Source: Ampelocalamus luodianensis (taxonomy: Eukaryota; Streptophyta; Magnoliopsida; Poales; Poaceae). Taken from it: a stretch of 64,000 nucleotides of DNA. Below, piece after piece: positions 23,818-33,391 of this stretch. The stretch is taken from assembly GCA_036346255.1 (NCBI GenBank), contig CM070624.1, positions 15,222,626 through 15,286,625 on the forward strand, in the 5' to 3' direction. The position numbers were made by a program, and so were the translations under genes. Positions within the stretch are counted from its first letter, which is position 1, and each line of letters begins with the position of its first letter. The notes beneath the pieces are model-generated. The model was not told the DNA's origin. It worked only from the letters and a program-made list of their open reading frames with translations, and ran no database searches.

Positions 23818-25893
23818 GTGGTGATCATGGTCGAAGTGTCCAACTCCGGAACTCTAAATATAGCAGCCATCCAGCGCACGATTACAGACCGCCTTGGCTT
23901 GCCATGGAATGAAACAGAGACAGACGAAGCTCGTGCCAGGTTCTTAGCGAAAGCACTGGACAGAAAAAAATTTGTGGTTTTGCTGGATGATGTCAGGAAC
24001 AAATTCCGACTAGAAGATGTTGGGATCCCTACCCCAGATTCTGAGAGCAAAAGCAAGTTGATTCTCACCTCACGCTATCGGGATGTGTGCTATCAAATGG
24101 GAGCACACCAGAGGTTGATCAAGATGGAGTACCTGGAGAAGGAATCTGCATGGGAGCTGTTTCGAAGCAATTTGAGCACTGATGCTATTGCAGCCATGGA
24201 GTCACATGTCCCCAACAATACTGTAAGAGATCATGCTGAAGCAATTATCCAAAGCTGTGGTGGTCTGCCCCTTGCACTCAAGGTAATAGGGAGGGCCGTG
24301 GCAGGACTAACAGAACCCAGGGACTGGATCTTGGCAGTGCAAGCGACCAAGGATGACATCAAGGACTTGGATGGAATCCCAGAAATGTTCCATAAACTGA
24401 AATACAGTTACGACAGATTGACACCAAAGCAGCAGCAGTGTTTCCTGTACTGCACTCTGTTCCCAGAATATGGTTCAATTAACAAAGATCAGCTTGTGGA
24501 ATACTGGATGGCAGATGGGTTGATACCTGAGGACCCCAAGAAAGGCCATCGCATAATCCGTAGCCTGGTTTCAGCATGCTTGTTGGAGAGCTGTGGATCT
24601 GACTCCTTAGAGGTGAAAATGCACCACATAATTCGACATCTGGGGCGGTCCCTTGCAGAGCAGGAAAAGATTGTTGTGAAGGCTGGAATGAGTTTGGAGG
24701 AGGCACTACCACACGGAGAGTGGCAAACAGCTAGAAGGATATCACTCATGTTTAATAACATAAGGGACCTTGCTATCTCACCTGAATGCAAGGATCTTGT
24801 AACTTTACTAGTTCAGAATAATCCTAACCTGGACCGGCTCAGTCAAACTTTCTTCCAATCCATGCATTCTTTGAGGGTTCTTGATCTTTCACACACCAGC
24901 ATTACAGAGCTTCCGCTCTGTAGTACATTGACCAGGCTTAAGTATCTCAATTTGTCCCACACATACATTGAGAGGCTTCCTGAAGAGTTCTGGATGCTCA
25001 GAGAACTAAGGCATCTAAATTTAAGTGTTACTGAAGCACTTAAGGAGACATTTGACAATTGTTCCAAGCTACACAAGCTAAGGGTGCTAAACCTCTTCCG
25101 AAGCAACTATGGAGTTCGTGATGTCAATGACCTGAACATTGATTCATTAAAGGAGTTGGAATTCCTTGGTATCACGATTTATGCCGAAGATGTGTTAAAG
25201 AAGCTGACCAAGACACATCCTCTAGCAAAGTCAACACAGCGCCTTAGCCTCAAGCACTGCAAAGGAATGCAGTCAATTCAAATATCAGACTTCACACACA
25301 TGGTGCAACTTGGAGAGCTCTATGTTGAATCATGTCCTGACTTGGGACAGCTCACTGCCGACTCTGATAAGCGAATGGCTTCTTGCCTTCAAGTGCTCAC
25401 CCTTGCTGAACTTCCTGCCCTACAAACTATTCTTATTGGGTCTTCACCTCATCACTTTCGGAACCTCCTAGAAATAACAATCTCTCACTGCCAAAAGTTG
25501 CACAACATCACCTGGGTTTTGAAGCTGGAAGCACTTGAGAAGCTTTCTATTTGTCACTGCCAAGAATTAGAGCAAGTTGTTCAAGAAACAGTCAATGAGG
25601 TGGAAAACAAAAATTTGGGGGTTGAGCAGGGTAGTATTCAGAGGTGCGGGAGAAGAAATGGTTTCTCTGAAGAACAGGAGATACATGGTATAGTAGAAGA
25701 AGCATGGAATGAATACGTGAAGGGTTACCAGAGCATGACCAAGAGTGGGCGGATCAATGGAAAAGTGCATCATGTGGACTTCCCAAAACTGAGATCCCTG
25801 GTGCTGAAAGACCTGCAGAAGCTGAAAAGATATGCAAACCAAGAGATTTCCCTTGCCTTGAGAGTATTAGGGTGGAGGGTTGCCCAAATTTGA
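23818..25893 (+). CDS. NLR1 exon 2: NB-ARC and LRR, 3' end frameshifted
   Basis: The exon continues with RNBS-A (VVIMVEVSNSGTLN), kinase-2 (FVVLLDDVR), RNBS-B (KLILTSRYRDVC), GLPL (CGGLPLALKVIG), RNBS-D (CFLYCTLFPEYGSI) and an MHD-position motif reading MHH (24619-24627). Leucine-rich repeats follow from about 24860 (LRVLDLSHTSITELP, LKYLNLSHTYIERLP). The frame stops at 25891-25893 after an off-register tail. Compared with NLR2, one base appears missing near 25824-25832; the homologous C-terminus then continues in the next frame to a TAG at 26034-26036. As it stands the protein is about 907 residues. It could be an allele with an altered tail, a pseudogene, or an assembly error. Confidence 0.9.
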   Translation: MVIMVEVSNSGTLNIAAIQRTITDRLGLPWNETETDEARARFLAKALDRKKFVVLLDDVRNKFRLEDVGIPTPDSESKSKLILTSRYRDVCYQMGAHQRLIKMEYLEKESAWELFRSNLSTDAIAAMESHVPNNTVRDHAEAIIQSCGGLPLALKVIGRAVAGLTEPRDWILAVQATKDDIKDLDGIPEMFHKLKYSYDRLTPKQQQCFLYCTLFPEYGSINKDQLVEYWMADGLIPEDPKKGHRIIRSLVSACLLESCGSDSLEVKMHHIIRHLGRSLAEQEKIVVKAGMSLEEALPHGEWQTARRISLMFNNIRDLAISPECKDLVTLLVQNNPNLDRLSQTFFQSMHSLRVLDLSHTSITELPLCSTLTRLKYLNLSHTYIERLPEEFWMLRELRHLNLSVTEALKETFDNCSKLHKLRVLNLFRSNYGVRDVNDLNIDSLKELEFLGITIYAEDVLKKLTKTHPLAKSTQRLSLKHCKGMQSIQISDFTHMVQLGELYVESCPDLGQLTADSDKRMASCLQVLTLAELPALQTILIGSSPHHFRNLLEITISHCQKLHNITWVLKLEALEKLSICHCQELEQVVQETVNEVENKNLGVEQGSIQRCGRRNGFSEEQEIHGIVEEAWNEYVKGYQSMTKSGRINGKVHHVDFPKLRSLVLKDLQKLKRYANQEISLALRVLGWRVAQI

Positions 25894-26036
25894 GAACGAT
25901 TCCATTGGGTCAAATGTATGACTGCCAGAGACTAAAGCAGATTTGTGGATCGTATAACTGGTGGCGAAGGCTAGAGTTGGATGGCAAAGAGATAATGGAG
26001 AATAAGTATTTCATTCCCATCCAGGATCAAGACTAG
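25894..26036 (+). pseudogene. Out-of-frame remnant of the NLR1 C-terminus
   Basis: In the frame one base off exon 2, this stretch encodes residues collinear with the NLR2 C-terminus (CPNLRTIPLGQMYDC, then KQICGSYNWW, ending KYFIPI plus a short extension). It shows that the last roughly 65 codons of NLR1 are preserved in sequence but disconnected by the frameshift. Confidence 0.8.
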
Positions 26037-27800
26037 CGCACACACGAAACTATAGAAACTACATTTTTCGCTGCAATATTCTGGCACCGTACACATTACT
26101 CGTATCTATTGTTTATGATTCATATGTTCAGATTCATAAAGAAGTGGCTTTTGTATAAGCCTATTTTTATTCTGTACATAGAACATTACAAACTGTATAT
26201 GTTGCGCACACAACCTGTACATGCATTTTATTACCTTTCTGTACATACAAATTGTATATGATGTAAATTGATCAGATATATTAAGTATTGCTCTCTCATA
26301 TTCATGTAGGCTTTCTTCCTATTTCATGTGGCAATTGAGCTCATACCGTAAAATTTCAACTACATGGTATACCCCCTTAAAAGTTAAAAAGAGTGGCCTA
26401 AACATAAAAACCAGTACTGTTGCTCATACCTGATTCACTTTTCTTCAATGATTAAATTTGTAGCCTGCAAGAGGGATCCAACTGCGCAGCTACATCTTCA
26501 TTTGCCACATAAAACCTCCTAGAGAAACAATGAAAGATCGGTTTCCACCCTATTCTTTTGAACATCAAGTCGAAAGCTCGAAACAGACTAATCCTACCTT
26601 GAAGGAGACGATTGTCGTATACATAAGAACACTGATCATACCGTGCAACAATGAATCTTGTATACAACGAATGACACATCCTGCCATTCAGAACATGAGG
26701 TATCGCTCAGACATTTCGTCGAACACCTAGCAGACATAGTGGAGATCAGTTGTCTTGTAGGAATCCTCCATAAGAACGCTCCAGAAACCACGAACCACGA
26801 TTACTCCTCCAGGCTCCAGTCGGTCACTGCGGGCTTGCACTCGGAGCAGCGATCTGCCGAACAGGTAAGTGTGCATTGCTGCTTCGCATGCGCCTGAGAA
26901 ATGGCAGCAACCGTCGAACCGTCTTGACTAGTAAATCACTTAGTATTACGAGAGGCGATGAGGAAAATTTCTGCTATGGAGGTGTGTCTATTACCTAGTT
27001 CGGAATCTTCGGACCTTGGGTATTTCCTCTTGCTCCCTCTTCTCCGTCTCCGGCCTGGAAAAAGTCAAGGAGGGTCATACCAGTCCAGGGCCTCATGAGG
27101 AAACTTTTGGGCTGAATCCTGCGGCGCGCGTCGGCGGCCGAAGGCCCAGATTGTCACAAATACAGGTTGCGGGTATGGACGCTTGGTCCGCGCCGCGCGG
27201 CGTGCGGGGGCGCGACTAGTTGCCGAACCGCGACGTTACCGTTCATCCCTCCACCTCCAAATCTGACCGCTCGGCGCGGCGCGGCGCCAACACCAGATTC
27301 CAAGCCAATACCGCCTTGCTGCCGGCTGAAAATCCCATGTAATACTGGGCGTTCCAGAACCCTGCGGGCGGAGAAGCCAACGACAACGAGCACGAGCTCC
27401 TTCGGCGCGTACGCACCCGTTCGTGGTGCAGGAGCGATGGCCCCGCACGCAAGGTGTTTGACGAATTCCCTCGTCCAGAAAACAGTTCCACCATGGACGC
27501 AGCCGTTGCTTCGCTTGGGGGGTGCTCTTGTCGAGAAATGACGAGGAAACAGGGTCGCGGGGAGAAGTTTTTCGCTTCCCGCACTCGGCTTCGGCCGATC
27601 GAGTCTGTCCTTACCAAGTTTTTCATCCCCAAATGATGACTTTTTCGTAGCCCCGATACCCAACAGCGCGTGGATATTTTTCTCCCGACATGCCAACCAC
27701 CATCGGCAGAACCGTCGCCGCGCTTTCGCCGTACATTCTTGCCGTGCTGCCCGGTTTGAATACGGGACCGCGTGGCGTCTACCCTTTGCATTGCGTTGCT
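26037..27800. other. Intergenic between NLR1 and NLR2
   Basis: The left part is AT-rich 3' flank with repeated TGTACAT words (26170-26260). From about 27120 the DNA becomes GC-rich and CpG-rich, the likely 5' regulatory region of NLR2. Long overlapping open frames on both strands there (27154-27861 minus, 27167-27541 plus) have no recognisable domain and are attributed to GC composition. Confidence 0.5.
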
Positions 27801-27809
27801 CTTTATAAG
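27801..27809 (+). promoter_or_regulatory. Probable TATA box of NLR2
   Basis: CTTTATAAG lies about 75 bases upstream of the ATG at 27879 and at the edge of a CpG-rich segment, a plausible core promoter. Confidence 0.5.
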
Positions 27810-27878
27810 CTTCAAGAACTCCTAAACCCGCAGCTTCCATCTTCGCCTGCTGCATCTGCATGCTCCTAATTGTCCCCG

Positions 27879-28508
27879 ATGGCTGACGCGATCAGCGCGG
27901 CTGGTTCGTGCCTGCAGCCGCTGTGCGACTGCCTGGACGGCACGGGCATGCTCGACGCGGCGGCCCGAGAGGTTATCTCGTTCCTTCGCCTGAAATCCAA
28001 CTGGGGTGATCTCGACAAGGCCAGGGACAGCCTGCGGGCTGTCGAGACGACGGTTAGAGCGCGAGTCGCTGTGGAGATAGACAAGCTGAACGTCTGTGAC
28101 CCTCAGGTGCAGCTCTGGCTGAAGCGTGTCGATGAGCTACAGTTGGACACCATTGATGAGGACTATAGCATGTTGATGAAGTATTCTTGCCTCTGCCAGT
28201 GCACCGTGCATGCTGCTCGGCGTACATGGATCGGCAAGCGTGTTATCGAGGCGCTGGAAGATGTGAATAAACTGATCGAGGAAGGGAGGCGGTTCAAGAA
28301 ATTTGGATTCAAGCCCCCACCGGAGATTGTTGAGCGCTTGCCTCAAATCAAGACGTTTGGATTGGAGACCATGGTTAGTCAACTCTATGATCTGCTTGAG
28401 AAGGGTGACTCGAACATAATTGGTGTGTGGGGTCAAGGAGGCATTGGTAAGACGACACTCCTCCACGTCTTCAACAATGATCTTGAAAACAAGGTCCGTG
28501 ATTATCAG
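27879..28508 (+). CDS. NLR2 exon 1: RPS2/RPS5-like coiled coil and P-loop
   Basis: The exon encodes 210 residues from MADAISAAGS. Residues 1-170 form the N-terminal helical domain (DLDKARDSLRAVETTV, VQLWLKRVDEL, KRVIEALEDVNKLIEEG). The P-loop GQGGIGKTT lies at about residues 185-193 (from 28431). The exon ends at CAG with a GTATGC donor, phase 0. It is collinear with NLR1 exon 1 and on the same strand 2 kb downstream, so the pair arose by tandem duplication. The ATG at 27879 is chosen because it follows a stop-free but ATG-less stretch and matches the paralogue. Confidence 0.93.
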
Positions 28509-30012
28509 GTATGCTGCTTTCTCAAAGACCGCAATTTATGCCTCAGAATACATATATATCTGTACATTTGTGTTTCTCTTTTAGAATGCATATATAGGGT
28601 TGTTTCAATGATGATGCTTACATGTGGCACCATATTCAGAAATATTATGTAGAACAGCTATACAGTATACACTGCAAAAGTTTGTGTTTCAGTAATGGTA
28701 GGAAAATGTTGCTGTTCTTGTCCAGGTAAAACGAAATTTAACGTCTCTCTCACAAGCATAGGACAATTAAGATATTGTTCACAAGTACTAGTTCAACACT
28801 AAAATTTTACAACTTCATACCTAAATTGTAGGTACACATTAACCATACATAATAGATATGTATAGTATAGGAAAATTGCATTGTTATTTACATCATGAAA
28901 TTACGGGTTGTTTGGTTTGTGCCCCCAAGTATGACCAAAAGTTTGGTAAAGTGAGATGTTTGGATTGCAACCATACCAATAGCTAAAAAGATTGCCAAAA
29001 TTTCCAGTTGTGAGTATGGCATGTGGACCCCACATGGCATTTAATTTTTTTTGCACCAAAATATAGCCAATATGGGTCTTGTTTTTTTATTAAATCACAA
29101 GGAATACAACGGTTCAAACGGATCACAAATCGGATACACGGTTTAGAAGATATGATCATTTGAAGCTTGTTAATAAAAAAAATCAAGCATTTAATGCAGC
29201 CATTCAGCATGTGCCATGTCAGGGAAGCAAGGGCGTTGCTGCCTTATCAATTTTGGGGCGAGCAACCAAGAAACACCCAGGATTTGGCTTGGTTTGCACT
29301 GGAGTGGCCAATTTTTCCGGGGCACGCCAATTTTCCTGTTACCAATCCAAATGCTAGCCAAATTATTGGGCTATTAACAAAATTTGGTTTGGCACGTTGG
29401 GGCAGCAATTTATGACCTTTTTTGTATTTAACCTACATAAAAGCTAAATAAATATGTTGTGAAGCATTCATCTGCGCTAAGAACAGACGAATGAGTCTAA
29501 AGAAGGATGGAATTAGCAAGAATTTTAGCAAGGTGTGCACCCTAGTTGAGAACCCTGATAGAATTTGTAGTGCTCCTATTTGGCTCAAACTCGGCCTAAT
29601 GTCTAATGGTATGTTTTGGAATGTATGGATATGTTGGCTCTCAGAAGTTTAATTGGACATACAAAAAGGCCAAAGATGTTCTTTGCTGGACTGAAAATTT
29701 GTAAAAAGAAATTCACTTGCGCTGGGTAATATTTATTTTTCTACTAGAAGATGCATGCTGATCGAAACATTATGTTGCCCTGAATGCTCTATGGTTGTCC
29801 CAATTTATAAGACATATTCAACAAAAGCTGAACCTATAGGTTAAAGTGGATAGTGAATTACATTTTGCATCTTTGTATCCTGAACTTTATACATGCTTCT
29901 TCGTTATTATCTCGCTATTTCTACTGTTTTTTAGTTTGTATTTGCAATCATATTTTTAAATTACCTTTGGACTGTAACTCATATTGCTTTTTCCTTAACT
30001 TGATTGTGCCAG
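28509..30012 (+). other. NLR2 intron 1, enlarged by a MITE
   Basis: This 1504-bp phase-0 intron (GTATGC donor, TGCCAG acceptor) is at the same codon position as the NLR1 intron. About 500 bp of the extra length is a MITE-like element at 28905-29412. Confidence 0.88.
28905..29412 (+). mobile_element. MITE-like element in the NLR2 intron
   Basis: The segment begins GGGTTGTTTGGTTTGTGCCC and ends in a degenerate inverted counterpart (TTTGGCACGTTGGGGCAGCA). Its core around 29050-29165 matches, in reverse orientation, a second copy at 37323-37925 (shared words such as AAATCGGATAC and ATCATTTGAAG). The superfamily and target duplication could not be fixed. Confidence 0.6.
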
Positions 30013-32211
30013 GTTGTTATCTTTATTGAAGTATCCAATTCGGAGACACTGAACACAGTGGAGATACAGCAGACTATCTCCGAAAGGCTTAACTTGCCAT
30101 GGAATGAAGCAGAGACAGTTGAAAAACGGGCCAGATTCTTGGTAAAGGCACTGTTCAGGAAAAGATTTGTAGTTCTGCTTGATGATGTAAGGAAGAAATT
30201 CCGACTGGAGGATGTTGGTATCCCAACTCCAGATACCAACAGTCAAAGTAAGCTGATCCTGACATCACGTTACCGAGAAGTATGCTTCCAGATGGGTGCA
30301 CAGAGGAGCTTGATTGAGATGCAGATTCTGGATAATGATGCTGCATGGGAACTGTTCTTGAGCAAGCTGAGCAACGAGGCTAGTGCAGTAGTTGAATCAC
30401 TCAGTTCCAACAATGTTGCTAGGGAGCGTGCCATGGCAATAGCCCAAAGTTGTGGAGGTCTACCTCTTGCACTCAATGTCATTGGGACCGCTGTAGCGGG
30501 CTTGGAAGAGCCGAGAGAATGGATTTCAGCTGCAGATGCAATTGATGCCAATATGGACAATATTGATGGTGTGGATGAAATGTTTGCTCGGCTGAAATAC
30601 AGCTTTGACAGGCTCACACCCACTCAACAACAGTGCTTTCTGTACTGCACTCTTTTCCCAGAGTATGGGTCTATTAGTAAAGAGCAACTTGTTGATTATT
30701 GGTTGGCTGAAGGTATGCTACTCAATGATTGTGAGAAGGGTTATCAGATAATCCAGAGTCTTATTTCAGCGTGCTTGTTGCAGACCAGTAGCTCAATGTC
30801 ATCAAAGGTAAAAATGCACCACGTAATCAGGCATCTGGGGCTTTGGTTGGTTAACATGGCAGATAAGAAATTTCTCGTTCAAGCAGGGATGGCCTTGGAT
30901 AATGCTCCATCAGCTGGAGAGTGGAAAGAAGCTACAAGGATCTCCATCATGTCTAATAACTTCACAGATATTTCTTTCTCACCAAAATGCAAACACGTGA
31001 CTACATTGTTGATCCAGAATAACCCAAATTTGAACATGCTGGGCTGGGGATTTTTCAAATCTATGTCCTCCTTGAAAGTTCTAGATCTTTCTCACACTGC
31101 AATAACATCACTTCCAGAATGTGAGACACTGGTTGCATTGCAGCATCTGAACTTGTCACACACACACATTATGAGATTACCTGAGCGCCTGTGGTTACTG
31201 AGAGAGTTGAGGCATCTGGATCTCAGTGTGACTGTTGCACTTGAAGATACCCTGAACAACTGCTCAAAGTTACGCAAGTTGAGAGTGCTCAATCTCTTCC
31301 GCAGCCACTATGGAATTCGTGACGTCGACGACCTGAATCTGGATTCTCTGAGGGAATTATTGTTCCTCGGGATCACTATCTATGCAGAGGATGTGCTAAA
31401 GAGATTGAACAGGACTAATCCTTTGGCAAAGTCAACACATCGCTTGAACCTGAAGTACTGTCAAGAGATGCAGTCAATCAAAATCTCTGACCTCAACCAC
31501 ATGGAGCACCTTGAGGAACTGTATGTCGAATCATGCTATGATCTGAATACACTGGTTGCTGATGCTGAGCAGACGACTTCACACTTGCAGTTACTGACCC
31601 TCTCAGTTCTTCCCTCGTTGGAAAGTGTCCTTATTGCACCAATGCCCCATAATTTTCGGTACATTCGCAAATTGATCATTTCGCATTGCCCCAAGTTGTT
31701 GAACATCACATGGGTCCGAAGACTTGAACTGCTCGAGAGGCTTGTCGTATCCCATTGTGATGAGATGCTGAAAATTGTTGAAGACGAAGAATCCAACAGT
31801 GACGAGCAGTATGGAGCACAAACATTGAAAATGCAGGATAATCCTTCTGAAAAACAAGAAGATCATGCTATGGTAGAAAATTCATGGGACGAGTGGAATA
31901 ATGCTTATCAAAGCATGCGCAAGAGCGAAGCAACGAATGACACAAGGCACACTGGCTTCCCAAAGTTGAGATCAATCGTATTGACGGATGTTAAGAAGCT
32001 GAAAAGTATTTGTGAACCAAGAGATTTCCCCTGCCTTGAGACCCTTCGGGTGGAGGATTGCCCAAATCTGAGAAGCATCCCACTGGACAGCATGTATAAC
32101 TGTGGGAAACTAAAGCAAGTATGTGGTTCATTTGATTGGTGGGAGAAACTGCAGTGGGAGGACAAGGAGGAGGCTTCGTATATGGAGAGCAAATACTTCA
32201 TTCCAATTTGA
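30013..32211 (+). CDS. NLR2 exon 2: NB-ARC and LRR, open to TGA
   Basis: The exon encodes 732 residues, giving a 942-residue protein. Residue positions in the joined protein are: RNBS-A from 211 (VVIFIEVSNSETLN), kinase-2 VLLDDVR near 264-270, RNBS-B LILTSRYREVC near 291-301, GLPL near 358-363, RNBS-D CFLYCTLFPEYGS near 418-430, and MHH in the MHD position at 478-480 (30814-30822). Leucine-rich repeats start near residue 560 (LKVLDLSHTAITSLP, LQHLNLSHTHIMRLP) and end with a Cys- and Trp-rich tail (CPNLRSIPL, KQVCGSFDWW, KYFIPI). NLRs of this type bind ADP/ATP and act as cytosolic or membrane-tethered pathogen sensors. Ligand and specificity cannot be inferred. Confidence 0.94.
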   Translation, partial: VVIFIEVSNSETLNTVEIQQTISERLNLPWNEAETVEKRARFLVKALFRKRFVVLLDDVRKKFRLEDVGIPTPDTNSQSKLILTSRYREVCFQMGAQRSLIEMQILDNDAAWELFLSKLSNEASAVVESLSSNNVARERAMAIAQSCGGLPLALNVIGTAVAGLEEPREWISAADAIDANMDNIDGVDEMFARLKYSFDRLTPTQQQCFLYCTLFPEYGSISKEQLVDYWLAEGMLLNDCEKGYQIIQSLISACLLQTSSSMSSKVKMHHVIRHLGLWLVNMADKKFLVQAGMALDNAPSAGEWKEATRISIMSNNFTDISFSPKCKHVTTLLIQNNPNLNMLGWGFFKSMSSLKVLDLSHTAITSLPECETLVALQHLNLSHTHIMRLPERLWLLRELRHLDLSVTVALEDTLNNCSKLRKLRVLNLFRSHYGIRDVDDLNLDSLRELLFLGITIYAEDVLKRLNRTNPLAKSTHRLNLKYCQEMQSIKISDLNHMEHLEELYVESCYDLNTLVADAEQTTSHLQLLTLSVLPSLESVLIAPMPHNFRYIRKLIISHCPKLLNITWVRRLELLERLVVSHCDEMLKIVEDEESNSDEQYGAQTLKMQDNPSEKQEDHAMVENSWDEWNNAYQSMRKSEATNDTRHTGFPKLRSIVLTDVKKLKSICEPRDFPCLETLRVEDCPNLRSIPLDSMYNCGKLKQVCGSFDWWEKLQWEDKEEASYMESKYFIPI

Positions 32212-32338
32212 CAGAATCCCATTTTCAATGGTTTCTACGTCACAGGCAGGCGGCTTAGTTCTGTCTGGACACGAGTAACATATTTTTTTTTGACGATTTT
32301 CATTTAAGAGGCTCCAGAATTTGTATATGTGACGAGAT
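32212..32338. other. 3' flank of NLR2
   Basis: Short AT-rich flank; no clear AATAAA. It ends in the GAGAT target copy (32334-32338) of the TRIM. Confidence 0.5.
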
Positions 32339-32618
32339 TATTGAGTTGCATGCACCAACCAATTCACCCAAAAGCTTAAGCTTATGAGGAAAGACGGGCA
32401 ATTCACTTATACTTCAACACTCCCCCTCACGTGTAGGCTCCCTCAGGCCTAAGACGTGGAATAGAAATGGGCTGCAATTATTTTTCTTAATTGCGCCAGT
32501 CGGGTCTTGAACTCAAGACCTCTTGGCTCTGATACCATATTGAGCTGCATGCACCAACCAATTCACCCAAAAGCTTAAGCTTATGAGGAAAAACGGGCAA
32601 TTCACTTATACTTCAACA
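32339..32618 (-). mobile_element. Complete 280-bp TRIM (SMART-like) LTR retrotransposon
   Basis: Two 81-bp LTRs (32339-32419 and 32538-32618) flank a 118-bp core. On the minus strand the order is LTR beginning TGTTGAAGTATAAGTG, the primer-binding site TGGTATCAGAGCC abutting the LTR end, a short non-coding core, the polypurine tract GTGAGGGGGAG, then the second LTR. Perfect 5-bp target duplications GAGAT lie at 32334-32338 and 32619-32623. It codes for nothing and must be mobilised in trans. Size and architecture fit terminal-repeat retrotransposons in miniature, particularly the very small type reported in grasses. Confidence 0.93.
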
Positions 32619-32644
32619 GAGATGTTTATGCAAATAGGTCGCAT

Positions 32645-32738
32645 CTGTACATTGCTGATATTAAAATCCTGTACATTGCTGATATTAAAATCCTGTACAT
32701 CGCCTCTGTACATTGCTGATATTAAAATCCTGTACATG
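32645..32738. repeat. 24-bp tandem repeat, about three copies
   Basis: The unit CTGTACATTGCTGATATTAA plus AATC repeats, with a short interruption (ATCGCCT) before the third copy. Confidence 0.9.
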
Positions 32739-33179
32739 ACATAATTTGTTCATTCAAACGCCAGTGTAATAAATTCCAGCAATTTAGCGTCTTATCACTC
32801 GCGCAATCTCTTTATGACCATTCCCAGGAGCATTATGCCATTATCACCCAGTTACACAGACCACCCTGTTCACCTGCTCAAGATTACAGCCAAACAACCT
32901 TAAAAAAAAATTACAGCCAAACTTCAGAGCTGGCACAAGCATGTACCACTTTGTTACAAATATAGTAATTACGAGTGTGAAGGGATCAATTTAACCCACA
33001 ATTTCTTTGCAAAACCATTCAATACAAGTGAAATTTCATGCAAAATTCTACAAAATAATTAAAAGTATATATAAGAATTGACCACAGAACGATAATCATA
33101 TATTTGATCACACAAGATTGCCGCCACTGGTATCACAAGAGATGTAGACCGAAGACCAGAAAATCAGTACCCATACAGT

Positions 33180-33180
<1 letters not shown>

Positions 33181-33209
<29 letters not shown>
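33181..33209. repeat. (TTC)n microsatellite
   Basis: Runs of CTT/TTC trinucleotides ending in a T stretch. Confidence 0.9.
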
Positions 33210-33210
<1 letters not shown>

Positions 33211-33342
33211 GACTCGGCGGTGCAACGTGCCAATGGCAAAAGTTCAGTGCATCAGCTATGACCTGCCGTCGGCCAAACCAAACACGCCGTGAGTTCAGCC
33301 ATATATGCGCATCGGCACGGCGCAAATCATGCAAATCCACCT

Positions 33343-33391
33343 GCCCAAGCCCAAGCCCAAGCCCAAGCCCAAGCCCAAGCCCAAGCCCAAG
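33343..33391. repeat. (GCCCAA)8 hexanucleotide microsatellite
   Basis: Eight near-perfect GCCCAA units. It generates artificial open frames rich in Lys-Pro and Gln-Ala on the plus strand. Confidence 0.95.

Noticed and set aside
27154..27861. A 235-codon minus-strand open frame upstream of NLR2
   Set aside because: It overlaps other long frames on both strands in CpG-rich DNA, has no recognisable domain and lies over the likely NLR2 promoter and 5' UTR; the length is explained by GC composition.
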